Shown here: piece by piece, positions 1-8,667 of the stretch
Numbering within the stretch: the stretch's first letter is position 1
How the letters are laid out: the number at the start of each line of letters is the position of its first letter
Assembly (NCBI RefSeq): GCF_000813005.1
Contig: NZ_JSYP01000009.1
Span: 62,001-126,000 of the forward strand
Reading direction: 5' to 3'
DNA length: 64,000 nucleotides
Source of the DNA: Flavobacterium sp. KMS
Lineage (GTDB): Bacteria > Bacteroidota > Bacteroidia > Flavobacteriales > Flavobacteriaceae
Position numbers and translations under genes: made by a program
The notes under the pieces: model-generated
The model's input: the letters and a program-made list of their open reading frames with translations, nothing else
The model's database searches: none
Told to the model about the DNA's origin: nothing

Positions 1-606
1 AATTACTGATCCGTGTACTTTAGCAACGTTTGTATTTACTGATTCTCTAAAAGAGAAGCTAAATAATGATTTCGCTTTATCTACAGTAGTATTCCATTTT
101 AATTCGCCAGTCGTCATATCCAATAATGCAATTGCCATGTCGCCATCTTTTTTCAAAGTAAGCAAATACTCATTTGTCTCAGGAATAAAATCTGATTGTG
201 TTACCCAAAAAGATTCTTTTGAAGAGTTGTAAACCACTTTACCAGTATCAGTATTGATGATAATGTACTTGTTATTGATGTAAGCTTCAACATAAGGACT
301 TCCGGCAACGGTAGTTAAAGCACTTTTATCATCAAAAAGCTTTGTAAGATCGGTATCACCTATGATAGTCAATGCTGATTTACCTCCAAAATCATCTTTG
401 GTCAAAGTCCATACAACTTTTTTAGTTTCAGGATCTAAACCTTTTATTGTTCCTCCTTCATTAAAAACAACAATTCCTGTAATTCCATTTTGTACCATAT
501 CTTGTACGGTATTCTCTGTGTTAACTATTTCGTCATATTTCCTTTGGGAAATAGCCGAAAAGCTGACTAATAAAAGTAAAATAATCGAAAACGTAATTTT
601 CTTCAT
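1..606 (-). CDS. PQQ-like beta-propeller repeat protein, 3' end beyond window
   Basis: The reading frame is open from an ATG at 606 to the left edge, giving about 202 residues; the rest lies outside the window. It begins with a signal peptide (MKKITFSIILLLLVSF..., cleavage near SAISQ), so the product is exported. The mature part contains several blade-like repeats with the pattern LDPETKKVVW, IINTDTGKVVY and LLDMTTGELKWNT, typical of PQQ-like (quinoprotein-type) beta-propellers. Nothing visible shows that a cofactor is bound. A -7 promoter box lies at 704-711, separating the gene from recO upstream. Function is unknown; a periplasmic or surface scaffold is the usual guess for such proteins. 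Confidence 0.8.
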   Translation of the reverse strand, partial: MKKITFSIILLLLVSFSAISQRKYDEIVNTENTVQDMVQNGITGIVVFNEGGTIKGLDPETKKVVWTLTKDDFGGKSALTIIGDTDLTKLFDDKSALTTVAGSPYVEAYINNKYIIINTDTGKVVYNSSKESFWVTQSDFIPETNEYLLTLKKDGDMAIALLDMTTGELKWNTTVDKAKSLFSFSFRESVNTNVAKVHGSVI

Positions 607-703
607 GTTTGGTTTTTTAAAATTTTATAGTTAAGAATGAATAATGTTCTTGAAATTAATTATAAAAGATTGAAAACTTCAAAATTTTATAAAAATTACA
701 GCG

Positions 704-711
704 CAAATATA
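704..711 (-). promoter_or_regulatory. -7 promoter box (TATATTTG) for the PQQ-like gene
   Basis: The minus strand reads TATATTTG, a perfect match to the Bacteroidota -7 consensus TAnnTTTG. Transcription would begin near 699, giving a leader of about 93 nt before the ATG at 606. No clear -33 TTG is visible. Confidence 0.5.
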
Positions 712-730
712 TAAAAATAGGATTCGATTT

Positions 731-1444
731 TTAAGAAAATATTTCTTTCAAAACCTCTAGTGATTTCGGCCTTTTAAAGCCATCTAAATGAAAACTATAA
801 TAGTCTATTAAGATTTTCAGGAGTAGTTGTCGTTCAATAACATGAAAAACTTTTTGATCATTATCAAACTTCAAATCTATTAGCTTTTTGAACAAATTAG
901 TTTCATGTTCGGTTAGGGCACTTAACCCATAAAAAAGAGTAAAAACACCTTCATTCATTTCGAAAAACGGCAGATCGGCATCAGAAACATCGGGATAGAA
1001 GCCTAGGTACTTAGTAGTTTCTAACATCAAAATAAGATGGAAATTGGTAATTTCATCATGTTGATCCAACCAAAACAAAGCTGTTTCTAAAAAAATAAAA
1101 AGTGATTCATTCTTTTCTTCTTCCTGAATTGAATAATGCAGAATCTCGGATAAGAACATGACAATCGTACTTTTTACAATGTCGGTATGAATGGTCTGAA
1201 AAGGAGTTCCAATTTTTATTTCCTTGAAATTTTCTAATGTCCCTTTATTTTTATGTACAGCCTCAATCTCAAGAATAGTTAATGGCTGAAAATAGGCTAT
1301 TTTCTGACTGGATTTACGAGTTGAAAAAGCATCTCTAACAAAATAAGTTTTCAATCCATGCGAAAGCGTAAAACACTTGGCAATCAAGCTTTTTTCTTGG
1401 AATTTTATAGCTGAAATGACAATTGCTTTGGTTTTAACTTGCAA
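731..1444 (-). CDS. recO: DNA repair protein RecO
   Basis: RecO loads RecA with RecF and RecR on gapped DNA during recombinational repair. The 237-residue product has the family layout: an N-terminal OB-fold (residues about 1-80, beginning MQVKTKAIVISAIKFQEKSLIAK, with the usual VL/IxxxxYxExxxIxxxFT-like pattern) and a helical C-terminal domain. The length fits RecO. No four-Cys zinc cluster is visible, as is usual in Bacteroidota. It lies just downstream of porZ on the same strand with an 85-bp gap that holds a repeat element; recO next to porZ is a familiar flavobacterial arrangement. Confidence 0.93.
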   Translation of the reverse strand: MQVKTKAIVISAIKFQEKSLIAKCFTLSHGLKTYFVRDAFSTRKSSQKIAYFQPLTILEIEAVHKNKGTLENFKEIKIGTPFQTIHTDIVKSTIVMFLSEILHYSIQEEEKNESLFIFLETALFWLDQHDEITNFHLILMLETTKYLGFYPDVSDADLPFFEMNEGVFTLFYGLSALTEHETNLFKKLIDLKFDNDQKVFHVIERQLLLKILIDYYSFHLDGFKRPKSLEVLKEIFS

Positions 1445-1529
1445 AATAGACTTCTTAGATTATTTAGACTTGCTTAGACTTCTTAGATTTTTAGAAACTG
1501 AGACTGATTACTGGGACTGACACTAAAAA
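1445..1529. repeat. Intergenic phrase element (AGACTTCTTAGAT family plus ACTGAGACTG family)
   Basis: The 85-bp gap between porZ and recO holds two copies of TAGACTTCTTAGAT (1447-1460 and 1475-1488, 28 bp apart). They are followed by an ACTGAGACTG/ACTGACACTAAAAACTA stretch. Both phrases recur elsewhere in the window: the first at 9809-9848, 9984-10010 and 13935, the second at 16711-16790, 60627-60715, 60800-60834 and 62808-62891. Confidence 0.7.
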
Positions 1530-3818
1530 CTATCGTATTATCATTACTTTCTTAACTTTGGTTTCTCCTCCGTCTTCAGCCGAAACAACAATCATATACA
1601 CACCAGAAGCTACTTTATATTTTCCAAAAGCAGTCGTATCCCATTCGATTGTTCCTCCTTCGGATGTTGTTTCGTACACAAGATTACCTTCGATATCTGT
1701 AATTTTAATATTGGCTTTATCTAGTAATCCTGCAATTTTTACTGTTCCCGAAAATTCTGGACGTACAGGATTTGGATATACATATACATTATTTAAATTT
1801 TCATTGGCTTCAGTAGCGATTCCTTTAAACGAAACCATTCCTTTACTTGTCGCAATATAAACTTCTCCAGTGACACTGTTTATCCCAATATCATTAATTT
1901 GATTGCTTGGTAATGGCGAATTATTTATCGTAAAGTGATATTTAGTTTCCTGACCATTTGGTGAAACAAAAAAAACACCTGAATCTGTGGTTCCAATCCA
2001 TTTATTATTTGCCCCATCTACAACAATTGCCGAGATAAATTGCTCGTAAAGTAATTCCTGAGCCAAACCATCATCCATTATTATTATAGGATTTGTTTTT
2101 AATTGATTTTCTGTTTGAAAATTATTTACATTACTCAAAACACGAAGTCCTCTTGTTGTACCTATCCAAAGCTGATTTTTAGCATCTACGGCAACTGCTC
2201 TTACATCTGTAGTTGGTAAATTTCCATTATCGATACCAACTGCAATTTTTTTGGCTGTATTTGTACTTTCATTAAAACCAATTACGCCATCTCTATTTGT
2301 ACCAATCCATTTTGTTCCATTCTTATCTATAGTCATACTACTAAAACTAGCATCCTCAGGCTTACTAAGAACTGCACCAATAGGAAATGTTTGCCATTGC
2401 CCATTAGCTCTCAACACCTTTAGTCCATTTTTAATTAAACTATTGGTTACCCATAAATTTCCTGACTTATCAAAAGCAGTTCCGTTTATTCTAACATCTA
2501 TATAATTCGGTCCCAAAAATGTTAAAGTCTCTAATCCGCTATTTGATTGATTAAATAAAATTGAAGGAGTCTCATTATCTATTTTTAATAATCCTGAAAA
2601 AAAAGAACTTGCATATACTTGATTTTCATTATTAGGGTTAACTATAATCCTTGATATAGATTTTGCCTGAAATAATTTTTCGTATGGTATGTTTAACCAT
2701 CCCGCAGTACTAAATTTACTAATCCCATAACTATCCAATGGATATGGATTATAAAAAACATCATAATTACCATAAACTGCCCAAAGTGAATTTGGCGTAA
2801 CATTAATAGCAAAAATATTATTTTGTGATGGCCCAGCTGGCATCGTGTTTTCAAACATAGATGCCCCTGAAAGCGTAGAAACAAAAAGCCCACTTTCATT
2901 TGTTCCAATATAGATATTATCGCCAATAGCAGTTGCGCAAGTAAAACTCAATCCTGTTGTCGAAACGTCACTATTATTTATTTGACGTAGTAAAACCATT
3001 TGATTATTATATACATAAACTGCACTTGCTGTAGTTATAAATAAATTATGATTTTTAGCTCTCATATCTTTTGATGGTTGAGGAAGCGACATAAAACCAA
3101 CAAAAGTATTAGAACCTGAATCGTAGTTATTAATATAACCTGAAGTATTAATTGCAATCAGTTTTGTGTCATTTGTTTCTACACTTGACCAATCGCCCGC
3201 AGTAACTAATGACCATTGAATATAATCGACTAAATTAAGATTCGTAATATTAGCTTTCCTTATACCACTATTAGTCGCTGCATAAATAAATCCGTTGTAA
3301 ATCGTAGTTTGTCTTACATTAATTTGAGCTCCACTGTCTCCAATAAAATAAGTATCTCCAAACTGCAATGTTTTTAGATTAAACTGAACAATTCCAAAAT
3401 CGCATGAAACATAAACCATCCCATTATATTCCATGAAATGATTAATTTTTTTAAGATTCGCAGGGAGTTGTTTATTAATGATATCAACCACTTTTACGAT
3501 ACTACCATCAACTTCATTAATTATTGTCATCAATCCGTTTTCATACCCAATAAGTGTTTTACGAAATGATTCACTATGATATAAAGACGAGATAGACTGC
3601 CCAGAAAGGCCATCAACAGTATTTATTGTCTTAACAATATTTGTTGCGGTATTTTTAGAAAACAATGCGTTTTCTGTAGCAGCATAAATTGCTGTAGGAG
3701 AATCCGAAACATCTTTTATTTGGTTATAAGAGAAATAACCTTGCCATAATAATTTGTTTTGTGCAAAACCAAATTGCATGAGCAATAAGAACAAAACGTA
3801 AAGAAACTTTTTTTCCAT
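1530..3818 (-). CDS. porZ: PorZ-like type IX secretion protein with two propellers and C-terminal sorting domain
   Basis: The product has 762 residues. A signal peptide (MEKKFLYVLFLLLMQFGFAQ) is followed by about 650 residues of repeated beta-propeller blades of the two-component-regulator type (motifs such as WIGTNRDGVIGF, LWIGTTRGLRVL, KWIGTTDSGVFF). The last 80 residues (from VYPNPVRPEFSG to VMIIR) form a type A type IX secretion C-terminal domain. This order matches PorZ, the surface protein that in Porphyromonas supplies A-LPS to the PorU sortase complex. Adjacency to recO supports the assignment. A -7 box at 3845-3852 precedes the ATG. What glycolipid a Flavobacterium would deliver is not known from the sequence. 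Confidence 0.83.
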   Translation of the reverse strand: MEKKFLYVLFLLLMQFGFAQNKLLWQGYFSYNQIKDVSDSPTAIYAATENALFSKNTATNIVKTINTVDGLSGQSISSLYHSESFRKTLIGYENGLMTIINEVDGSIVKVVDIINKQLPANLKKINHFMEYNGMVYVSCDFGIVQFNLKTLQFGDTYFIGDSGAQINVRQTTIYNGFIYAATNSGIRKANITNLNLVDYIQWSLVTAGDWSSVETNDTKLIAINTSGYINNYDSGSNTFVGFMSLPQPSKDMRAKNHNLFITTASAVYVYNNQMVLLRQINNSDVSTTGLSFTCATAIGDNIYIGTNESGLFVSTLSGASMFENTMPAGPSQNNIFAINVTPNSLWAVYGNYDVFYNPYPLDSYGISKFSTAGWLNIPYEKLFQAKSISRIIVNPNNENQVYASSFFSGLLKIDNETPSILFNQSNSGLETLTFLGPNYIDVRINGTAFDKSGNLWVTNSLIKNGLKVLRANGQWQTFPIGAVLSKPEDASFSSMTIDKNGTKWIGTNRDGVIGFNESTNTAKKIAVGIDNGNLPTTDVRAVAVDAKNQLWIGTTRGLRVLSNVNNFQTENQLKTNPIIIMDDGLAQELLYEQFISAIVVDGANNKWIGTTDSGVFFVSPNGQETKYHFTINNSPLPSNQINDIGINSVTGEVYIATSKGMVSFKGIATEANENLNNVYVYPNPVRPEFSGTVKIAGLLDKANIKITDIEGNLVYETTSEGGTIEWDTTAFGKYKVASGVYMIVVSAEDGGETKVKKVMIIR

Positions 3819-3844
3819 TATCTATACCTATACAATTGGTTCCA

Positions 3845-3852
3845 CAAATATA
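3845..3852 (-). promoter_or_regulatory. -7 promoter box (TATATTTG) for porZ
   Basis: The minus strand reads TATATTTG, 27 bp upstream of the porZ ATG at 3818, giving a predicted leader of about 20 nt. Confidence 0.55.
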
Positions 3853-3891
3853 ATACAAACAAAAGTATTTGAATTTCGTTCTGATATAAAT

Positions 3892-3936
3892 AAAAAATGC
3901 CTCCGATTCGAAAATCCGAATGGAGGCATTTTAATT
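3892..3936 (-). terminator. Rho-independent terminator after gdhA
   Basis: The arms AAATGCCTCCGATTCG and CGAATGGAGGCATTT pair with one bulged base. On the minus strand the stem is followed by a T-run, as expected for gdhA, which ends at 3949. Confidence 0.8.
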
Positions 3937-3948
3937 GTATTTAAAAAA

Positions 3949-5292
3949 CTATACTACTCCTTGAGCAAGCATAGCATCTGCTACTTTTACAAATCCTGCA
4001 ATATTAGCTCCTTTTACATAATTTACGTAACCATCTGCACCAACTCCATATTTCTTACATTGGTTATGGATTCCTACCATTATGTCTTTTAGTCTAAGAT
4101 CTACTTCTTCACTAGTCCAGTTTAAACGAATTGAGTTTTGCGTCATCTCTAATCCAGATGCAGCAACTCCACCAGCATTTGCAGCTTTTCCTGGAGCAAA
4201 AAGAACTTTCTTACCTACAAATTGTTTTATTGCATCAAGTGTACATGGCATATTTGCTGCCTCTGTAACACATAAAACACCATTTGCGATTAATTTCTTA
4301 GCATCTTCTTCGTTCAATTCATTTTGAGTAGCACAAGGAATAGCGATATCCACTTTTACTTCCCATGGGCTTTTCCCTTTATGGAATTGAGCATTTGGAT
4401 ATTTCTTAACATACATTTCTGCTCTGTTATTTCCACTTGCTCTCATTTCTACCATATGCTCGATTTTCTCTCCAGAAATACCTTCTTCATCATAAATATA
4501 TCCATCAGGTCCAGAAATTGTTACCAACTTCCCTCCTAATTCATTTATCTTTAAAGCTACACCCCAAGCAACGTTTCCGAAACCAGAAATCGCAACTCTT
4601 TTTCCTTTAATCTCATGTCCGATAGTACGTAACATTTGGTCTGTAAAATATACAACACCATATCCAGTAGCTTCTGGTCTGATTAATGAACCACCGTAAG
4701 CAATTCCTTTACCTGTTAAAACTCCTGTAAACTCATTTTTGATTCTTTTGTATTGACCAAATAAGTATCCAATTTCTCTAGCTCCAACACCAATATCTCC
4801 GGCAGGTACATCTAAGTCTGGTCCGATATGACGACATAATTCGGTCATAAACGATTGACAAAAACGCATAATCTCACCATCAGATTTTCCTTCAGGATCA
4901 AAATCAGAACCTCCTTTTCCACCTCCCATAGGAAGTGTAGTTAAACTATTTTTGAAAACTTGCTCGAAAGCTAAAAATTTCAAAACTGATAAATTTACTG
5001 TATGGTGAAATCTAATTCCACCTTTATATGGTCCGATTGCCGAATTCATCTGAATTCTAAAACCTCTATTTACTATAATTTCTCCTTTATCGTCAACCCA
5101 CGGCACTCTAAAAATTATAGAACGTTCCGGTTCTGCGATTCTAAGAAGCAAGTTCTTACCGTCATATTTTTTTTGTTCAGCAATGAATGGAATTACTGTT
5201 TCAGCAAATTCTCTAACTGCTTGAATAAATTCAGGCTCATTTGGATTTTTTGACTCTACAAGAGCCATAAATTCATTTATTTTTTGTTTCAT
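3949..5292 (-). CDS. gdhA: NADP-type glutamate dehydrogenase
   Basis: GdhA catalyses reductive amination of 2-oxoglutarate with ammonia to glutamate in the cytoplasm. The 447-residue length is that of the hexameric NADP-dependent enzymes of the E. coli type. Visible motifs are GPYKGGIRFH (87-96), the catalytic-lysine segment PMGGGKGGSDFDP (121-133, K126), DVPAGDIGVG (161-170) and a Rossmann fingerprint ISGFGNVAWG near 235. The ATG start at 5292 gives the usual N-terminus. The gene is monocistronic, with a -7 box at 5385-5392 and a strong terminator. Cofactor preference is inferred from the subfamily, not measured. Confidence 0.95.
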   Translation of the reverse strand: MKQKINEFMALVESKNPNEPEFIQAVREFAETVIPFIAEQKKYDGKNLLLRIAEPERSIIFRVPWVDDKGEIIVNRGFRIQMNSAIGPYKGGIRFHHTVNLSVLKFLAFEQVFKNSLTTLPMGGGKGGSDFDPEGKSDGEIMRFCQSFMTELCRHIGPDLDVPAGDIGVGAREIGYLFGQYKRIKNEFTGVLTGKGIAYGGSLIRPEATGYGVVYFTDQMLRTIGHEIKGKRVAISGFGNVAWGVALKINELGGKLVTISGPDGYIYDEEGISGEKIEHMVEMRASGNNRAEMYVKKYPNAQFHKGKSPWEVKVDIAIPCATQNELNEEDAKKLIANGVLCVTEAANMPCTLDAIKQFVGKKVLFAPGKAANAGGVAASGLEMTQNSIRLNWTSEEVDLRLKDIMVGIHNQCKKYGVGADGYVNYVKGANIAGFVKVADAMLAQGVV

Positions 5293-5384
5293 TTTCTAAA
5301 AAAATTATCAAATAAATTAATTTTATTATTTACTCAACCAAACAACAAAAAACACACATAAAAGTATCCTTTTGTTATTTTCCA

Positions 5385-5392
5385 CAAATATA
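5385..5392 (-). promoter_or_regulatory. -7 promoter box (TATATTTG) for gdhA
   Basis: This is a perfect TAnnTTTG match on the minus strand, about 93 bp upstream of the gdhA ATG. No good -33 TTG was found. Confidence 0.45.
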
Positions 5393-5584
5393 CGCCTAAT
5401 AAAGAAATTGGGCTTGATATTTTATAAATTATGAGTAGAATTGTATTATTAATACATATTTTTTAAAATAGATATTTTTAACGCAATGTCTTGCACGAAA
5501 ACGTTATAGTTTTAATGTCAAAACAACATACTCCTTAGCATTTTTATTTTTTTTGAAAATTTTATGATTTGTGATGGATATTTA

Positions 5585-5592
5585 TATCTTTG
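5585..5592 (+). promoter_or_regulatory. -7 promoter box (TATCTTTG) that decides the start of the next gene
   Basis: TATCTTTG lies inside the 5' part of the longest frame, which opens with GTG at 5571. Transcription would begin near 5597, so the ATG at 5616 is the plausible start. Confidence 0.65.
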
Positions 5593-5615
5593 TCGCGAAA
5601 AGAAATTTAAACCTA

Positions 5616-6410
5616 ATGCTCAAAAACACAGTAATCTCACTATTAATTTCGTTTATTTTTTCATACAATTCCAAGGCACAATCTAGGCTAGCTCATGAAG
5701 TTGGTGTTATTTTTGGCCCCTCTGCTTTCAAGTCAGACTATGGCCAAAGAAATGATAACTCTACAAATACCAAAAACACAGGTTTTGGTATTGGTGTAGT
5801 ACACTTTTTAAATTTTTCATACAATTCAAGACGTGAAGCGTATTTTAATGAACACTTTAAAGTACGTACTGAAATTTCATACAACCAAACAAGTTTAGAC
5901 CACTTTGGTGAAACGGTTAATGGCAATCCTAATAAAATAGGAGTTATTCAACTTAAAGCAATGAGCGGAAAAACATCATTGGTTAATCTTGGTACACAAC
6001 TAGAGTATTCGCCATTTATGAAAATGCATGATTACGAAAATACTATGGGTAGTTTTAGCCCCTATATAAGTGGAGGAATTCAGTTTAGTTATTACAACAC
6101 TAAAGTAAGTTCTTCTCTTGGACCTTTAGGAGATCCTGCAACTACTTTTTATAAATACTTAGTTCCTTCAGACGGGCACCCATACGGGTTTTCTAGCGAA
6201 AGCGGAACTGTATTATCATTAACCGCTGGTATCGGAACACGATTTAAATTAGCTCCTATGCACGATTTATTATTTGAAATGAGAGCTCAATTTTACAACT
6301 CAGATTGGATTGACGGATTGAACCCAAATTCGAAAGTATTCACAGAAAATAAATCCAATGATTCTCAGGTTTGGTTTACATTAGGTTATGTTTACTACTT
6401 GGATTATTAG
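5616..6410 (+). CDS. Outer-membrane-type protein, THC0290_0291 family
   Basis: From the ATG at 5616 the product has 264 residues. A signal peptide (MLKNTVISLLISFIFSYNSKAQ) precedes a region rich in alternating aromatic and polar residues that ends in an aromatic residue, as in outer-membrane barrels. The start of the mature part (LAHEVGVIFGPSAFKSDYGQ) resembles a Flavobacteriaceae family catalogued as THC0290_0291, whose function is unknown. A longer frame starting with GTG at 5571 is rejected because a promoter box lies within it. The gene stands alone and converges on the metB-like gene, sharing a bidirectional terminator with it. Confidence 0.75.
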   Translation: MLKNTVISLLISFIFSYNSKAQSRLAHEVGVIFGPSAFKSDYGQRNDNSTNTKNTGFGIGVVHFLNFSYNSRREAYFNEHFKVRTEISYNQTSLDHFGETVNGNPNKIGVIQLKAMSGKTSLVNLGTQLEYSPFMKMHDYENTMGSFSPYISGGIQFSYYNTKVSSSLGPLGDPATTFYKYLVPSDGHPYGFSSESGTVLSLTAGIGTRFKLAPMHDLLFEMRAQFYNSDWIDGLNPNSKVFTENKSNDSQVWFTLGYVYYLDY

Positions 6411-6426
6411 AAACTTTCACATAAAG

Positions 6427-6462
6427 CAAAACCCCAACATTTTATAAATGTTGGGGTTTTTT
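6427..6462. terminator. Bidirectional terminator between convergent genes
   Basis: A stem of AAAACCCCAACATTT against AAATGTTGGGGTTTT, with A- and T-runs on both sides, serves the plus-strand gene ending at 6410 and the minus-strand gene ending at 6481. Confidence 0.88.
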
Positions 6463-6480
6463 ATTTCTCTTATTTTTCTA

Positions 6481-7623
6481 TTATTCTAAAGCTTGTTTCA
6501 AATCAGCAATTAAATCTTCTGCATCTTCAATACCCACGCTTAATCGAACCAAATCATCTGTAATTCCTACTTCTGCTCTTTTATCCGCGGGAATAGAAGC
6601 ATGAGTCATTAAAGCCGGATGATTTGCCAAAGATTCTACTCCTCCTAAAGATTCTGCCAAAGTAAAAACTTTCAATTTTTCCAAGAAAGTGATCGAATCT
6701 TCTTTTTTACCCGAAACAAAAGTAAAGGAAACCATTCCTCCAAAAGCTTTCATTTGTTTCTTAGCAATTTCATGAAACGGATGACTAGGTAAACCTGGAT
6801 AATAAACTGTTTTTATCTTTGGATGATTACTTAAAAAATCAACCACTTTTTCTCCATTCTCACAATGTCTTTGTACTCTTAGCGAAAGCGTTTTAATCCC
6901 TCTTAAAACCAAAAAGCTATCCATTGGCCCTAAAGTTCCTCCAGTAGCAAATTGCTGAAAATGTAATTGCTCACCCAAAGCTTCATCTTTTACAATTAAA
7001 GCTCCTGCAATAACATCTGAGTGTCCACCTAAATATTTAGTAGCAGAATGCATTACAATATCAGCTCCTAAATCAAGAGGCTTTTGTAAATATGGTGTCG
7101 CAAAAGTATTATCGACTGCAAATAATATTTTCTTCTCTTTAGTGATTTTGGCAATTTCCTGAATGTCCGCCAATTTCATCAACGGGTTTGTAGGTGTTTC
7201 TACCCAAACCAATTTTGTATTTTCGTTTATTAAAGACTCAAATTTTGCGATATCATTCATATCTACAAAATGAAATTTTATTCCTGAATCTTTATAAATT
7301 CGTGTAAACATACGGTATGTTCCTCCGTATAAATCATCCATAGCAATGATTTCATCACCAGCTTTAAATGAGCGTAAAACACAATCAGTAGCAGCTAATC
7401 CAGATGAGAAAGCTAATCCACGTGTTCCGTTTTCAATACTAGCCAAGGCATTTTCCAAAGCACTTCTTGTAGGGTTTGATGCTCTACTATATTCGTAATC
7501 TCCAAGAGGTTGTCCTGGGCTTGTTTGGATAAACGTAGATGTTTGATATACTGGAGGCATTACTGCTCCTGTACTTGGGTCATGATGCTGACCACCATGT
7601 ATAACTTTTGTATTGAATTTCAT
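6481..7623 (-). CDS. metB: Cystathionine gamma-synthase / gamma-lyase family PLP enzyme
   Basis: This is a Cys/Met-metabolism PLP-dependent enzyme of 380 residues, the standard family length. The PLP-lysine motif is MHSATKYLGGHSDV, with K196 as Schiff-base lysine. Also visible are YEYSRASNPTR (44-53), SSGLAATD (73-80), the active-site tyrosine region DDLYGGTYR (96-104) and DNTFATPYLQ (171-180). The family includes cystathionine gamma-synthase (methionine synthesis), cystathionine gamma-lyase (cysteine synthesis from homocysteine) and methionine gamma-lyase. The sequence alone does not separate these, so the symbol is a family label. The gene is monocistronic, with a possible -7 box at 7743-7750 and no SAM riboswitch visible. 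Confidence 0.85.
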   Translation of the reverse strand: MKFNTKVIHGGQHHDPSTGAVMPPVYQTSTFIQTSPGQPLGDYEYSRASNPTRSALENALASIENGTRGLAFSSGLAATDCVLRSFKAGDEIIAMDDLYGGTYRMFTRIYKDSGIKFHFVDMNDIAKFESLINENTKLVWVETPTNPLMKLADIQEIAKITKEKKILFAVDNTFATPYLQKPLDLGADIVMHSATKYLGGHSDVIAGALIVKDEALGEQLHFQQFATGGTLGPMDSFLVLRGIKTLSLRVQRHCENGEKVVDFLSNHPKIKTVYYPGLPSHPFHEIAKKQMKAFGGMVSFTFVSGKKEDSITFLEKLKVFTLAESLGGVESLANHPALMTHASIPADKRAEVGITDDLVRLSVGIEDAEDLIADLKQALE

Positions 7624-7742
7624 ATGTAGATAATATTTATTTTTTTAGTGCAATATGGCACTGTTTTTACTTAATTATAATTTTATGCTTGAAATCTTAT
7701 CAATTTCATACCTTTATATTTTTGAGACTCCAAAATACTCTA

Positions 7743-7750
7743 CAAATTTA
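7743..7750 (-). promoter_or_regulatory. Possible -7 box (TAAATTTG) for the metB-like gene
   Basis: TAAATTTG on the minus strand matches the consensus and would give a leader of about 115 nt to the ATG at 7623. Confidence 0.35.
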
Positions 7751-7784
7751 CCCATTAATTTATTTTAATCAAGTTACAAGTTAA

Positions 7785-7792
7785 TACCTTTG
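7785..7792 (+). promoter_or_regulatory. -7 promoter box (TACCTTTG) for the DUF3298 lipoprotein
   Basis: TACCTTTG matches TAnnTTTG and lies 22 bp upstream of the ATG at 7815, a typical spacing in this window. Confidence 0.6.
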
Positions 7793-7814
7793 TATTTAAT
7801 TAACATTTTTCAAG

Positions 7815-8558
7815 ATGAGACAATATACCTTTTTATTCGTAAGCCTTTTGTTTTTAACAAGTTGCACCAAAGAACTTTCTTTTAAAGAACAAACATTCGA
7901 AAAGAAATCAGCTTTACCTTGCAAAACCAATTGTCCTCAGATTAGTTTAAAAGTTCCGATTGCTCAAAATGTTCCAATCGTAGCAGATAGCATCAATAAG
8001 AAAGTATTTTCTGTCTTAAAAGAAATCGTTTATTTTGGAGAAAAACCATTCCAATCTACCGACTATAATGACTTAACTGCATCCTTTATTAGCTCTTACG
8101 AAGAAATGCAGAAAAAATTTCCCGAAGATAAATTTGGTTGGGAGGCCAAAATTGAGGGTAATGTAGAATATCAATCTGATAGCATTCTAAACATAAAATT
8201 TAACCATTATACCTTTACTGGTGGCGCACATGGTTACCAAGGATATCGTTCTTTATTATTTAATCCTAAAACAGGAAAAACAATTACAAACAATCAATTA
8301 TTTAAAAGCGAAAAAGATTTTAAGGCTTTCGCCGAAAAAGAATTCAGAAACAAATATAAAATTCCTGCCAGCGGAAGCATCAATGCAACAGGATTAATGT
8401 TTGAAAATGAAAAGTTCAATCTACCTTTAAATATTTTTTATACTAAAGAAGGATTACTACTTTATTACAATTCGTATGAAGCTGCTTCGTACGCAGATGG
8501 TCCAAAAGAATTATTATTGCCTTACGATAAAGTAAATGACTATTTAATTTTTAAATAA
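7815..8558 (+). CDS. DUF3298/DUF4163 domain lipoprotein
   Basis: This is a 247-residue exported lipoprotein: the signal MRQYTFLFVSLLFLTSC has a lipobox LTSC with acylated Cys17. Residues about 40-130 match the PdaC/RsiV-type DUF4163 region. Residues about 135-245 match DUF3298, with the hallmark FNHYTFTGGAHGYQGYRSLLFN followed by a LPYDKVNDYL ending. Related domains occur in the anti-sigma factor RsiV and the deacetylase PdaC, where they bind lysozyme or peptidoglycan-related ligands. The protein here lacks a catalytic domain and a sigma-factor neighbour, so a sensor or binding role is only inferred. It is monocistronic. Confidence 0.82.
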   Translation: MRQYTFLFVSLLFLTSCTKELSFKEQTFEKKSALPCKTNCPQISLKVPIAQNVPIVADSINKKVFSVLKEIVYFGEKPFQSTDYNDLTASFISSYEEMQKKFPEDKFGWEAKIEGNVEYQSDSILNIKFNHYTFTGGAHGYQGYRSLLFNPKTGKTITNNQLFKSEKDFKAFAEKEFRNKYKIPASGSINATGLMFENEKFNLPLNIFYTKEGLLLYYNSYEAASYADGPKELLLPYDKVNDYLIFK

Positions 8559-8589
8559 TCATTAATTTGAATATTAAAAATTAGATTTT

Positions 8590-8667
8590 TTTGAGTTAGA
8601 CGCACTGCGGTGCGTCTCTACGAAAAACCTTTGAACCTTTGCCTCTCAGAGCCTCAGCACCTTCACA
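8590..8667. repeat. Intergenic palindrome and CTTTG-phrase element
   Basis: An 8-bp palindrome AGACGCAC/GTGCGTCT with a four-base loop (8598-8617) is followed by a periodic stretch with CTTTGAACCTTTGCC and CTCAGAGCCTCAGCACCTT up to the 3' end of the next gene. The phrase style resembles the repeats at 20520-20582, 23163-23459 and 58033-58115. Confidence 0.6.

Larger units (their letters stand above)
5293..5615. other. Divergent promoter region between gdhA and the THC0290-like gene
   Basis: This 323-bp AT-rich stretch holds the two divergent -7 boxes (5385-5392 minus, 5585-5592 plus). I see no ORF, convincing hairpin or repeat in the rest. Confidence 0.6.

Noticed and set aside
362..634. 90-residue plus-strand frame
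   Set aside because: It lies antisense to the PQQ-like gene, whose minus-strand frame has a signal peptide and propeller repeats; it is a shadow.
5571..5615. Upstream GTG/ATG start for the THC0290-like protein
   Set aside because: A TATCTTTG promoter box at 5585-5592 lies inside this stretch, and the signal peptide begins at 5616.
7624..7814. SAM riboswitch upstream of the metB-like gene
   Set aside because: The leader has only a short AGTGC/GCACT inverted repeat and none of the conserved core of SAM-I or SAM-II that I can recognise.
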